Assembly (NCBI RefSeq): GCF_007993755.1
Contig: NZ_CP042467.1
Span: 372,001-436,000 of the forward strand
Direction of reading: 5' to 3'
DNA: 64,000 nt
Origin: Microvenator marinus
GTDB lineage: Bacteria > Myxococcota_A > Bradymonadia > Bradymonadales > Bradymonadaceae
Part shown: in pieces, positions 33,791-41,964 of the stretch
Numbering within the stretch: the first letter of the stretch is position 1
Layout of the letters: each line of letters starts with the position of its first letter
Translations under genes and position numbers: made by a program
The notes under the pieces: generated by a model
Seen by the model: only the letters and a program-made list of their open reading frames with translations
Told to the model about the DNA's origin: nothing
Databases searched by the model: none

Positions 33791-35029
33791 TTGACAGAGA
33801 AGAAACCAGATCTGTCCGATTTGAAAGCCCGTTTGGGACTCAATAAACCCGGTGCTGCACCGCCCCCAGGGGCTACGCCACCCGCAGGCTCGCCAAGTGT
33901 CGGTCCTCAAGGCTCAACCTCACCGGCACCGAATGTCACGCCATCTCAAGGTTTGGCTGCCATTCCGGGTGCTCCCCAAGGGCCGAGCAACCAAGTTCCA
34001 GTAAGCGGTCTACCGCCCGGACTCGGTGCACCAGGTCAGGCTCAGCCGGCCGCGCCTCCACAGGCACAGGCTCCACCTCAGGCTCAGATGCCGCCGCAGG
34101 CGCAGGCGCCTCCTCAAGGTTTCGGGCCACCACCCGGTGCTGCACCTCCTACGGCCGCACCTCGTCCGGCGCCAGCTCCTAAGAAGGCCGCTCCGGTACC
34201 GTCCCCGTCCAATCTTTCTGCGGATATCTCAATCGGCAACGATATCGACGCAGCTCCCGTGTTTTCGAAAGGAACACTGGTGCTCTTCGCGATCTGTTTG
34301 GTGGTGGGAAGTGTGTTCGGTTACGCTGCGTCCACAACCATGTACACCAACGAAATCAACAGTGCGCGAAGTGACGATGCACAGAAGATCCTCGACGTGG
34401 TCAAGCCAAAGGTCGATGCGTTTCGGGAAGCCATTCCTAAGATTTCTTCGCTCAGCGAAACGGCTCCGGATTTTGAGGCCACCAAGGCAATCGGCACAGA
34501 GTTCGCTCTTGACGGAAGCCCGCTCGGCGGACCTCGCGTCCTGATTGGCCAAGCAGCCATCGACTCGGTGATGACCTACGCGATCGAGTCTCAAATGCTC
34601 GCCGCAATGTTGAAAGAGCATGAGCGTCTTACGAATGCTGACCGCGAGGAGATCGAGCAGTTGGCGAAAGATAATGAGATTTTGGAGAATCAGTTCTTCG
34701 GAGTCACATTTGATTACGTACACGCGCTAAAGAACGGTGGTGAGGCCAATTACGTACCCAAGGAAGGCCGTCTCGTAATCGGTCGCGGACCGGTCGAAGG
34801 CGACCCATCCAAGGTCAAGATTGAGCTCCCTGGAAGTGGGCAAGAGTCTGAGGTTGCAATCCAGGGGTACATCCCGATTGGTAAGCAGCAAATCATGCGC
34901 TCCGCAGGCCAGAATGCTCTGACCCGCTATCAATCACGAGTTCGCCAGATCAAATTCCAATCTCAAAAGATTGAAAAGGCACTCGAAGGCGTTACCGCCT
35001 CCCTTCAGGCTGTTGTCGAAGGCGCCTGA
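33791..35029 (+). CDS. Proline-rich single-pass membrane protein
   Basis: No family recognised. I choose the TTG at 33791 (MTEKKPDLSDLKARLGLNKP) because AAGGAGG lies 5 nt upstream; longer readings are unlikely. The ribosome site can fold with neighbouring bases into a weak hairpin. Residues about 20-140 are a Pro/Ala/Gln-rich cytoplasmic linker (PPQAQAPPQAQMPPQAQ). One membrane helix follows at about 162-180 (TLVLFAICLVVGSVFGYA) and then an extracytoplasmic helical domain. It ends 8 nt before the acyl ligase gene. Confidence 0.8.
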   Translation: MTEKKPDLSDLKARLGLNKPGAAPPPGATPPAGSPSVGPQGSTSPAPNVTPSQGLAAIPGAPQGPSNQVPVSGLPPGLGAPGQAQPAAPPQAQAPPQAQMPPQAQAPPQGFGPPPGAAPPTAAPRPAPAPKKAAPVPSPSNLSADISIGNDIDAAPVFSKGTLVLFAICLVVGSVFGYAASTTMYTNEINSARSDDAQKILDVVKPKVDAFREAIPKISSLSETAPDFEATKAIGTEFALDGSPLGGPRVLIGQAAIDSVMTYAIESQMLAAMLKEHERLTNADREEIEQLAKDNEILENQFFGVTFDYVHALKNGGEANYVPKEGRLVIGRGPVEGDPSKVKIELPGSGQESEVAIQGYIPIGKQQIMRSAGQNALTRYQSRVRQIKFQSQKIEKALEGVTASLQAVVEGA

Positions 35030-35037
35030 GATTCCCC

Positions 35038-36717
35038 ATGAAAACTATCGTTTCCCTTCTTGAAGAAAGGGTGAACGACTCACCCAACGCCGTCGCCCTG
35101 TCCTATAAGGGCGAGAGGACGTGGGAGTCGATTTCTTGGGCTACTTGGTGGGAGCGCTCTGAGCGGCTTGCCGCGTATCTGATTCAGGAAGGCCTCAAGC
35201 CAGGTGATCGCGTACTCATTCTCTCTCGAACCCGTGTAGAATGGTTGATCGCCGACATTGGAATCATGATGGCCGGCGGGGCAAGCGTGCCGGTTTTCCC
35301 AAGCCTTTTGAGCGACGCATGTATTGAGATTGCCCAGGATTCTGGGGTCTCATTTCTGATTCTTGAAGACCGGGCACAGGCTGAAAAGCTTAAAGACCTC
35401 GATGCATCGATTCCGAGAATTGGATTCGAGCTAGATGCAACATCAACCACGCTTTCAGCGGCCGAGATGCGAGGACAGGCGGTTCTTTCAGACGAACCCG
35501 AAATGGTCTCTTCAAGGCGCAGAAGGCTCAGTGCCTCGGATTTGGCGAGCATTGTTTATACGAGTGGGACAAGTCGACGCCCTCTCGGAGTACCGCTCAC
35601 CCACGGCAATTTCGCTCATGAGGTTGAGGCTATCTCAAAGCTAGGGATTGCGCGGTCGAACGACGTTCAGCTGCTCTTCCTGCCGCTGGCTCACATCTTC
35701 GCGAGGGTGCTCTATCTGTGCAGTATCGGGCTCGGAATGCGTACCGTTGTGGAGGGCGATCCCCAGAAACTGATTCAAACGTGTGTGGAGGCCCGGCCGA
35801 CTTTTTTCGCAGGGGTGCCACATATCTTTGAGATATTGCGACGTCGCATCAGCACGGAGCTCGAGAAGAGTCCGTTGAGAGGCAAAGTGATGGGGGCCTT
35901 GCCGGCCTTTGTGACTTCGAGTTCGATGAATCCCATTCGCGCGAGATTTGGTGGTCGACTTCGGTTCATGATCTCCGGTGGCGCACGTCTGTCTCCGGAT
36001 ACGTCTGAGTATTTTGAGACGTTGGGCATCCCACTTCTTGAGGGTTATGGACTAACCGAAGCAAGTGGCGTGGCGACGGTCAATGTTCCAGATGAACGTA
36101 GAATCGGAAGTGTAGGGCGGCCAATTCCAGGAACTCAAGTGGCCATCGAAGAAGACGGAGAAATCCTGGTCCGTGGTCCTTCCTGCATGCATGGCTATTG
36201 GGGAGCGGCTGAGGAGATTTCAGTCGTCGATGAGCAGGGCTGGTTGCGAACAGGGGATTTGGGCTTCTATGACCGAGACGGGTTCCTTTTCATCACCGGG
36301 CGAAAAAAGGATATTTTGGTCACTTCGGGCGGGAAAAATATCGCGCCGTCTTGGATTGAAGCAGAACTGAAGACGAGAGCAAGCATCGCCGAGGCCATTT
36401 TGGTGGGTGACGGATTGCCCTTTATCGGAGCTTTGCTCGTGCCAGATTGGGAGCATCTCGAGTCCGTGTTGAACCGCAAAATCACAGAGGAAGAACGAAG
36501 TGGCGCTTTGCCGACGCGAGACGTGTTGTCGGTCGTGGAAAATGACGTGCAGAGCGTGAATGAAGGCCTTCCACCACACGAGCGTGTCAAACGTTTTGTG
36601 TTCATCACGGCCCTCGATTTGGCTCTTGATTATACGCCTACGCTAAAGCTCAAAAGAGACCGTGTCGTCGAACTTCATCGACCTCAGATAGATTCACTTT
36701 ATCGTCGCGAAAGATGA
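35038..36717 (+). CDS. AMP-forming acyl-CoA synthetase / AMP-ligase (long-chain type)
   Basis: The 559-residue protein has the ANL adenylate-forming fold: nucleotide loop IVYTSGTSRRPLGV, GYGLTEASG, WLRTGDLGF, and the C-terminal FITGRKKDILVTSGGKNIAPSWIE hinge, ending with YTPTLKLKRD, which carries the catalytic-Lys-like segment of FadD-type enzymes. It should activate a fatty acid with ATP. The nucleotide loop departs from the usual YTSGTTGxPKGV at the Gly and Lys positions. It follows the proline-rich membrane protein by 8 nt. Confidence 0.9.
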   Translation: MKTIVSLLEERVNDSPNAVALSYKGERTWESISWATWWERSERLAAYLIQEGLKPGDRVLILSRTRVEWLIADIGIMMAGGASVPVFPSLLSDACIEIAQDSGVSFLILEDRAQAEKLKDLDASIPRIGFELDATSTTLSAAEMRGQAVLSDEPEMVSSRRRRLSASDLASIVYTSGTSRRPLGVPLTHGNFAHEVEAISKLGIARSNDVQLLFLPLAHIFARVLYLCSIGLGMRTVVEGDPQKLIQTCVEARPTFFAGVPHIFEILRRRISTELEKSPLRGKVMGALPAFVTSSSMNPIRARFGGRLRFMISGGARLSPDTSEYFETLGIPLLEGYGLTEASGVATVNVPDERRIGSVGRPIPGTQVAIEEDGEILVRGPSCMHGYWGAAEEISVVDEQGWLRTGDLGFYDRDGFLFITGRKKDILVTSGGKNIAPSWIEAELKTRASIAEAILVGDGLPFIGALLVPDWEHLESVLNRKITEEERSGALPTRDVLSVVENDVQSVNEGLPPHERVKRFVFITALDLALDYTPTLKLKRDRVVELHRPQIDSLYRRER

Positions 36718-36846
36718 CTCTCAAATCAGATCCTCCGGTTTGGGGGATTTGATCGTAACTCGTCGGTTGTGGGCGGAAATGAAATGGGTCGGGTGAGGCT
36801 GATGCCCGCTGAACGAACAATTCGCAAAAAATTTGCAAAAGTTTTT
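36718..36846. other. Intergenic segment with hairpin at 36730-36748
   Basis: No gene is visible. Just after the ligase stop, ATCCTCC (36730-36736) pairs with GGGGGAT (36742-36748), allowing one G-U pair, around a GGTTT loop. There is no U-tract, so this is at best a weak terminator. AT-rich sequence (TTTGCAAAAG) follows, up to the predicted promoter of the PilZ gene. Confidence 0.4.
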
Positions 36847-36874
36847 TTGACGCGGTCCACGGTGGTTGTACGGT
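36847..36874 (+). promoter_or_regulatory. Predicted promoter of the PilZ-dapF unit
   Basis: TTGACG (36847-36852), a 16-nt spacer and TACGGT (36869-36874), preceded by an A/T-rich tract. Transcription would start near 36882 and give a leader of about 165 nt before the PilZ start at 37049. Confidence 0.4.
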
Positions 36875-36970
36875 GGATGTAGGTGGAGCGCTGCAAGGCA
36901 CTCACCTGACCTAACTGCACGAGGGCGCAGTAAGGAATTTGCATCGCAGGACCTGTCACGGATGACTACT

Positions 36971-37045
36971 GGCACAAGGATGTGCCGCCTGAGATGCCCG
37001 CATTCACGAATGGCCAAGGATGGCCTCCAACATGTGCAGGAGCAC
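36971..37045 (+). promoter_or_regulatory. Three tandem leader hairpins with GGA loops, candidate CsrA/RsmA target
   Basis: Hairpin 1 is GGCAC-AAGGAT-GTGCC (36971-36986), hairpin 2 is GGCC-AAGGAT-GGCC (37012-37025), and hairpin 3 is GTGC-AGGA-GCAC (37034-37045). Each shows GGA in the loop. ACAAGGATGT across hairpin 1 (36974-36983) matches the last ten bases of the CsrA SELEX consensus RUACARGGAUGU exactly. Hairpin 3 holds the Shine-Dalgarno CAGGAG of the PilZ gene, whose ATG is at 37049. This is the layout of CsrA-repressed leaders. Seen: the hairpins and motif; inferred: CsrA control. Confidence 0.55.
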
Positions 37046-37048
37046 CAG

Positions 37049-37441
37049 ATGAATGTAGACACGTTGATCCGAAGAAGTCCGAAAGCGAAGCCAATGTTTG
37101 GTGGGTTTCGTCGATTCAATCGACACGACCTTAAGACGTCGGTCGTAGTTCAGGACGAAGAGGGCTGGGAGATTCCATTGGATTCTGTGAACTTGAGCCC
37201 AACCGGCATGTTCGTTGAGTCCGACTTTCTATTCGAAGTTGGCGACCGCCACATTTTGATTTTTGAGGCGCCTGATAGTGGGGCGTGGATTCGCGTCGAG
37301 GCCAAGGTTATCCGAGTGGATAGCGGCGAAGTCGACACTCGCGTAAGCCCTCCAGAATCCATGCCATCGGGTATGGCTTACGAGTTCGAAGCGATTGAGG
37401 ACGCCTCTTGGAGCGAACTCTGCCGGATTCTCGAGGCGTAA
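37049..37441 (+). CDS. PilZ domain protein (predicted c-di-GMP binding)
   Basis: The 130-residue protein has an RRFNR (RxxxR) near residue 20 and NLSPTGMF (D/NxSxxG) near residue 50, the two halves of the PilZ c-di-GMP site, in the expected order. No other domain is present, so it is a stand-alone receptor. I use the ATG at 37049 because CAGGAG lies 6 nt upstream. An in-frame ATG at 37010 would add 13 residues and lacks a ribosome site, but cannot be excluded. dapF begins 2 nt after its stop. Confidence 0.85.
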   Translation: MNVDTLIRRSPKAKPMFGGFRRFNRHDLKTSVVVQDEEGWEIPLDSVNLSPTGMFVESDFLFEVGDRHILIFEAPDSGAWIRVEAKVIRVDSGEVDTRVSPPESMPSGMAYEFEAIEDASWSELCRILEA

Positions 37442-37443
37442 TC

Positions 37444-38223
37444 ATGTCCCTTGAGTTTGTGAAGATGCACGGGCTCGGGAATGATTTTGTGCTGGTCCAA
37501 GGCAAGCGAAGCGACTTCAGTTTGGAGTGGGTGAAAAGGGTGTGTGAGCCGCATTTCGGTGTGGGTGCCGATGGTGTTCTATTCTACTCGGTCGAAACCC
37601 CGCGAATGGAAGTGGTTAATGCCGATGGATCCACGCCAGAGATGTGCGGAAATGGCCTTCGGTGTGTGGCGCGGTGGCTCAACCATCATCACGGCTTACC
37701 GGGGACGTTTGTGATTCAGACGGATGCTGGAGCAAAGCTCTGCACCGTTAATCCAGATGGTCAGGTGCGAATCGAGATGGGAGAGGCGAAAATTCGCGAA
37801 CTAAGAACACACGTGGGCGAAGTGAGTTTGAAGGGGATCTTTGTGGACATGGGGAACCCCCATTTCGTGGTCTTTTCTCCCGATGGCGATCTTGTTGAAT
37901 TGGGAAAAGCAGTCAATGACGGTCACAAGGACTTTCCCAACGGAGTGAATCTCGAGTTCGTAGATAGCGAGTCTCCGGAACGACTTGTAGTGAGGGTTTG
38001 GGAACGCGGGGTTGGGCTTACGCTCGCCTGTGGCACGGGTGCTTGCGCGAGTGCGGCCGCTGCGTGGCATCTGCGAGGGGAATCGACGCCGCTCGAAGTT
38101 CAACTTCCCGGTGGAATTCTTCAAATTGAACACTCAGAAGGGCAAGTCCTGATGACAGGTCCCACACAGATAGTGTACACGGGGGCGCTTTCGGCGTCTT
38201 TCAACGAGGAAGTAGAGGAGTAG
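37444..38223 (+). CDS. dapF: Diaminopimelate epimerase
   Basis: The 259-residue protein has the two catalytic Cys sites, NADGSTPEMCGNGLRC and LACGTGACASAAA, and the family opening KMHGLGNDFVLV. It interconverts LL- and meso-diaminopimelate for lysine and peptidoglycan synthesis without cofactor. ATG 37444 is 2 nt after the PilZ stop, so its expression may be tied to the structured leader upstream. Confidence 0.96.
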   Translation: MSLEFVKMHGLGNDFVLVQGKRSDFSLEWVKRVCEPHFGVGADGVLFYSVETPRMEVVNADGSTPEMCGNGLRCVARWLNHHHGLPGTFVIQTDAGAKLCTVNPDGQVRIEMGEAKIRELRTHVGEVSLKGIFVDMGNPHFVVFSPDGDLVELGKAVNDGHKDFPNGVNLEFVDSESPERLVVRVWERGVGLTLACGTGACASAAAAWHLRGESTPLEVQLPGGILQIEHSEGQVLMTGPTQIVYTGALSASFNEEVEE

Positions 38224-38225
38224 AA

Positions 38226-38372
38226 ATGACACGGTTGTATCCATGGATGGTAGTGTTTGGCGGCCTCGTTAGCGGGTGTAGTGGAGATGTCATCATGGCC
38301 GGGAACTTGGCCGTAGCTGCGGTACCTTGTGTGCTCGTGGTCTTGACGATGAATCTGAAGCGGATTCGTTAA
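38226..38372 (+). CDS. Small lipoprotein-like membrane peptide (48 aa)
   Basis: ATG 38226 opens a 48-residue frame that starts 2 nt after the dapF stop and ends with TAA overlapping the next gene's ATG (TAATG), so it is tightly embedded in the operon. The N-terminus MTRLYPWMVVFGGLVSGCSG has a lipobox-type Cys at residue 18. A second hydrophobic stretch (AGNLAVAAVPCVLVVLTMNL) follows, then a basic end (KRIR). It could be a very small lipoprotein or a two-helix membrane peptide. The function is unknown. Confidence 0.6.
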   Translation: MTRLYPWMVVFGGLVSGCSGDVIMAGNLAVAAVPCVLVVLTMNLKRIR

Positions 38373-38986
38373 TGGAGAGTTTCAGCAAAGTTTTTGAAGG
38401 GGCCAGCCTTAAAGATGCAATTGAGGTCGTTGGGCCGAAGGCACACGAGGCGAGACGCGCAGACTTCAAAACGTTCTGCGAAGTTGGGCTGATCATCTGC
38501 TTCAAAATGCTGGACACCAAAGAGGTTTGGACTATCGAGTTCGACTCCAAACGGTATTCGTTTGAGCGTGGCGAGGCCGTGGACTTTCCGCTGGTGACCA
38601 TTGAGGGAAAGGCCGCCAATTGGCCTATCTTTCGCGCACACCTCTTGGAGTTGGCGGATCTTCTCGAAGGGCAGAAGGAGCGAGCCAAAGGGCGCAAATG
38701 GACGCGCGCTCTACATGATGTTTTCGAGTCTTTCGACGGCAGCATCGACCTGAGCTTTGTGGACGACACCTATCCGCATCCCATCGATATTCGAATCATT
38801 TTGAACAATTATGAAGATTCGTTTTTCGACAAGTTCTCAGCTACCATTCCAGTAGCGTTACTTTTCGACGTGGCCCGGGGACAGGTTTCACCACGCAGCG
38901 CCGCAAAGACGCTGAAGATCGGTGGTTCTCTAGGTTTTGCGATTGAGCTCGGCGGCTTCTTCGCCACGCATTTCGAAAAAACCTGA
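38372..38986 (+). CDS. Hypothetical soluble protein, possibly SCP2-like
   Basis: The 204-residue start ATG at 38372 overlaps the stop of the small lipoprotein (TAATG). No signal peptide. The N-terminal part has an alpha/beta pattern with WTIEFDSKRYSFERGE and FPLVTIEGKAANW, reminiscent of SCP2 sterol-carrier folds. The C-terminal part has hydrophobic helices (FDKFSATIPVALLFDVARG). The SCP2 suggestion is by pattern only. Confidence 0.65.
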   Translation: MESFSKVFEGASLKDAIEVVGPKAHEARRADFKTFCEVGLIICFKMLDTKEVWTIEFDSKRYSFERGEAVDFPLVTIEGKAANWPIFRAHLLELADLLEGQKERAKGRKWTRALHDVFESFDGSIDLSFVDDTYPHPIDIRIILNNYEDSFFDKFSATIPVALLFDVARGQVSPRSAAKTLKIGGSLGFAIELGGFFATHFEKT

Positions 38987-39062
38987 TCGATTCAAGTGCA
39001 CACTTGCGCGCTGGGTTCTCGCTCGTTACAAGTCAGGACGCTGGCGAATCCCCTGAGTGCAT

Positions 39063-39626
39063 ATGTTCATTCCTCCTAAAGATATTGGTTGGGTCGAAGT
39101 CATCTGTGGCCCCATGTTTTCGGGCAAGACCGAAGAATTGATTCGACGAATCCGCCGCGCAAGCTTTGCAAAACAACGGGTTCAAGTCTTCAAGCCCAAG
39201 ATCGATGATCGCTACGACGCGAACGCGATCGTGAGCCACAATCAAGAGAGAGTAGAGGGGATTCCCGTTTCCGATCTCAAAGAGATGCGGCAAAAGCTCG
39301 ATCCTCATGTCGAAGTTGTTGGAATCGACGAAATTCAATTCTTCGACCAAGGTGTCGTGGATTTCTGCGACGAACTCGCCAACAAGGGTTGCAGGGTCAT
39401 CGTTGCAGGTCTCGATCTCGACTACTTGGGAGAACCCTTTGGTCCTCTTCCGAGGTTGATCTGTCAGGCCGAGTATGTCAGCAAACTACTCGCGATCTGT
39501 GTGCGATGCGGAAATCCTGCCCACCACAGTTACAGACTTTCTACGGACCCGCAGCAAGTCCTTGTGGGTAGCACGGATCAATACGAAGCCATTTGCCGTC
39601 GATGTTTTAAAGTAGGCCAAGACTAG
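39063..39626 (+). CDS. tdk: Thymidine kinase
   Basis: The 187-residue protein has the P-loop GPMFSGKTEELIRR, the Asp/Glu catalytic region (DEIQFFDQG), the lasso region ending in STDQYEAICRRCF, and four zinc Cys (CVRC and CRRC) typical of type II TK. It phosphorylates thymidine with ATP for nucleotide salvage. Start ATG 39063 was chosen over a GTG 6 nt upstream. hpt follows 8 nt later, another salvage gene. Confidence 0.96.
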   Translation: MFIPPKDIGWVEVICGPMFSGKTEELIRRIRRASFAKQRVQVFKPKIDDRYDANAIVSHNQERVEGIPVSDLKEMRQKLDPHVEVVGIDEIQFFDQGVVDFCDELANKGCRVIVAGLDLDYLGEPFGPLPRLICQAEYVSKLLAICVRCGNPAHHSYRLSTDPQQVLVGSTDQYEAICRRCFKVGQD

Positions 39627-39634
39627 GAGCTGCA

Positions 39635-40171
39635 ATGATCGAGCGAGACGATTTGGACGTTCTTCTTTCAACAGAAGAAATCAACACACGCACCAAGGAA
39701 CTTGCTGCGCTGATTACCGAAGAGTTCAAAGCGGATAACGACCTTCACGTCATCTGCGTATTGAAGGGAAGCTTTCTTTTCTTTGCCGACCTGGTTCGCG
39801 AGATTGAGCTCGACCTCACAGTCGACTTTCTCGGACTCTCGAGCTACGGCGACAGCACTGAATCAAGCGGTGTTGTTCGGCTCACACAAGACCTCTCAAA
39901 ACCCATCAAGGGTCGAAACGTCCTCATTGTAGAGGATATCATCGACACCGGCTTAACCATGAAATACCTGGTTGAGAACTTGAGCACGCGCGGTCCAAAG
40001 TGCGTCAAAGTGTGTACACTTTTGCACAAGCCTGACAATCGAACTGTGGAAGTACAGATGGATTATATCGGATTCGAAATTCCCAACGAGTTCGTGATCG
40101 GCTACGGATTGGATTACGCAGAGAAATTTAGAAATCTCCCGTTCATTGGTGTGGTTCGCAAACGGGGCTAA
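39635..40171 (+). CDS. hpt: Hypoxanthine phosphoribosyltransferase
   Basis: The 178-residue protein has the PRPP-binding motif VLIVEDIIDTGLTM and the flexible-loop region (LSSYGDSTESSGVV), with the family N-terminus (TEEINTRTKELAALITEEF). It makes IMP (and often GMP) from the free base and PRPP. It pairs with tdk as a purine/pyrimidine salvage unit. Confidence 0.96.
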   Translation: MIERDDLDVLLSTEEINTRTKELAALITEEFKADNDLHVICVLKGSFLFFADLVREIELDLTVDFLGLSSYGDSTESSGVVRLTQDLSKPIKGRNVLIVEDIIDTGLTMKYLVENLSTRGPKCVKVCTLLHKPDNRTVEVQMDYIGFEIPNEFVIGYGLDYAEKFRNLPFIGVVRKRG

Positions 40172-40188
40172 ACCTTCAAGGAGAAAGA

Positions 40189-41904
40189 ATGAAACGCAAA
40201 ATTATTGGTGCTTCGATTTGCCTGGCAGCTATTGCCTTTAGTGGATGTGAGGCTCCGAACTGGGAGGACCCAGCATACGTCTCGAAACAATTGACTGAAG
40301 GCGACTCGGCTCAACAGGCCCTTGCCATGGAGCGCATTTCACAGATGCCCGAAGACAAGCAGAAGGAGATGACTCCTGCGCTTGCCGCCGTATATATGCA
40401 AGGTGGTGGAAGCCAAAAAGACGCGATGCAGTACCTTGTACAGTTCCGCGATGCGCGCGCCAAAGATGCCTATCTGGCCGAGCTCAAGTCGAACTCTGCC
40501 GGTTACGCGGCAGCAGCAGCTACAGCGCTAGGTGAACTCAAGCTCGAGGAAACCATTGCGCCGATGCTAGAAGTCTTGGCGTCTACGGACAAGAATGACA
40601 CCAAGCTCGGCATTGTTCAGGCCTTTGCGTTCATGCCGTCTCCACAACTTGTGGCCCCCCTCACAGAGCTATTGAAGCTGGATGTGGATAATAATCCCAT
40701 CGCGCTCCACTCGTACTCATGCGACGTTATCGGAGAGATCGCGCTCGCGCATCCTGACGCGATCACCGATGAGGTGGTTAAACAGGTCACGCTTGCGATG
40801 TTCTACGGCAACAGAGCCGGGCAGACGGTGGACCGTGAGTGCGGACTCGCCGTGCAGAAAATGGGGTCAAAGGCGACGCCAGAGCTCTTGAAGATCTTCA
40901 GATTGGAGAGGGAGGATGTTCAAGCGCTGATGATGAAGTACGACTCCACGGATTCGCCATTCCCTCAGAATCATCCGAAGCTTATCGCTTCAAAGCGTCT
41001 CGCAAGTCTGCACGCAAAGGAAGCGGCTGAGCCCATGATTGCGGACCTCAAAGGTGTCAAAGAAGCACCTAAGACATTGGCTGGTCAACAGGCGGTCAAC
41101 TGGCGCCTAAAGGAGGGGCAGACCACCAGCGAAATCATGTACGCCCTTGGAGATATTGGAGATCCGGCGGCCGTTGAAGTTCTTAGTGATGTTGTGACCA
41201 ACAAGATTGCGGAGAACTGGGACGATATCACCGATGGTCTTATCGAACTCCAACTTCGTCAGGATGCTGCTTCAGCTCTTAATCGCATTGGGGACCGGAA
41301 GGCATTGGCTCCTCTCTTGGAGATGGCCGAGAAAGGCGTGGTTCTGGACTTTGAGCGACGTGCAGCCATGTTGGAGAAGGGTGGCAACCCGGTTAAAGAG
41401 ATTGAGCGATATCAGTTCAATTGGATGGTGGCTGCAGAATACGCGTACCTTGCGACATCTGCGGAAAAGCCAGCATTCGAGAAACTGGTGGAGACCACCA
41501 AAGGAAAGTACCCAGAGCTTGGTGCAAAGATGGGCAGCTATCTTGTGGCATTTGATGTGCACGCCGAGTGCTCCGCAAAAGGAGATGAGGCAGCGCAGGC
41601 AAAATGCTATGGATCCAAGGTCAATGATGAAAACGAGATCATCCGGGCCAAAGCAGCTTGGGAGTTGAGCCGGCTTAGCGGTGATGCAGCGAGAGCCGAG
41701 CTGGTGACGGCCCTTGGTACAACGCATCTCAACACACGCGAGATTCTGACGTTCGCTGGTTACCGAAATCCCGGCAAGGAATTGGTTGGCAAGCTCGATG
41801 AGCTTATCAAGGCACATGAGGGCGCAAACGCTGTTGAAAAGCGCCTCGATAGCCTGAGACTCCAGCTGCTTCGTGGTTGGTTGTTGGCCAACGGCCACAA
41901 ATAG
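40189..41904 (+). CDS. HEAT-repeat lipoprotein
   Basis: MKRKIIGASICLAAIAFSGC is a clear lipoprotein signal (Cys 20), with AAGGAG 7 nt upstream of ATG 40189. The 571 residues are helical, with repeated Ala-rich HEAT-like units, such as YAAAAATALGELKLEETIAPML and ALGDIGDPAAVEVLSDVVTN. Such proteins act as curved protein-binding scaffolds in the periplasm or at a membrane. Partners are unknown. The gene is followed by a new promoter. Confidence 0.85.
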   Translation: MKRKIIGASICLAAIAFSGCEAPNWEDPAYVSKQLTEGDSAQQALAMERISQMPEDKQKEMTPALAAVYMQGGGSQKDAMQYLVQFRDARAKDAYLAELKSNSAGYAAAAATALGELKLEETIAPMLEVLASTDKNDTKLGIVQAFAFMPSPQLVAPLTELLKLDVDNNPIALHSYSCDVIGEIALAHPDAITDEVVKQVTLAMFYGNRAGQTVDRECGLAVQKMGSKATPELLKIFRLEREDVQALMMKYDSTDSPFPQNHPKLIASKRLASLHAKEAAEPMIADLKGVKEAPKTLAGQQAVNWRLKEGQTTSEIMYALGDIGDPAAVEVLSDVVTNKIAENWDDITDGLIELQLRQDAASALNRIGDRKALAPLLEMAEKGVVLDFERRAAMLEKGGNPVKEIERYQFNWMVAAEYAYLATSAEKPAFEKLVETTKGKYPELGAKMGSYLVAFDVHAECSAKGDEAAQAKCYGSKVNDENEIIRAKAAWELSRLSGDAARAELVTALGTTHLNTREILTFAGYRNPGKELVGKLDELIKAHEGANAVEKRLDSLRLQLLRGWLLANGHK

Positions 41905-41917
41905 TCTTCTATTCGTT

Positions 41918-41945
41918 TTGACTCTTGCTCTCGCTACCGTAAACT
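41918..41945 (+). promoter_or_regulatory. Predicted sigma70-type promoter of the 41965 unit
   Basis: TTGACT (41918-41923), a 16-nt spacer and TAAACT (41940-41945). It is placed 20 nt before the ATG at 41965, so the leader would be about 12 nt. Confidence 0.45.
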
Positions 41946-41964
41946 AGCCGCAACGGAGAAGTTT

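Noticed and set aside
36866-37048. In-frame extension of the PilZ protein up to 36866
   Set aside because: No ribosome site, overlaps the predicted promoter, and the structured leader with the CAGGAG site at 37037-37042 points to the 37049 start.
36882-37048. Possible c-di-GMP riboswitch (GEMM) before the PilZ gene
   Set aside because: The leader lacks the conserved GEMM-I core segments; the simple GGA-loop hairpins explain it better.
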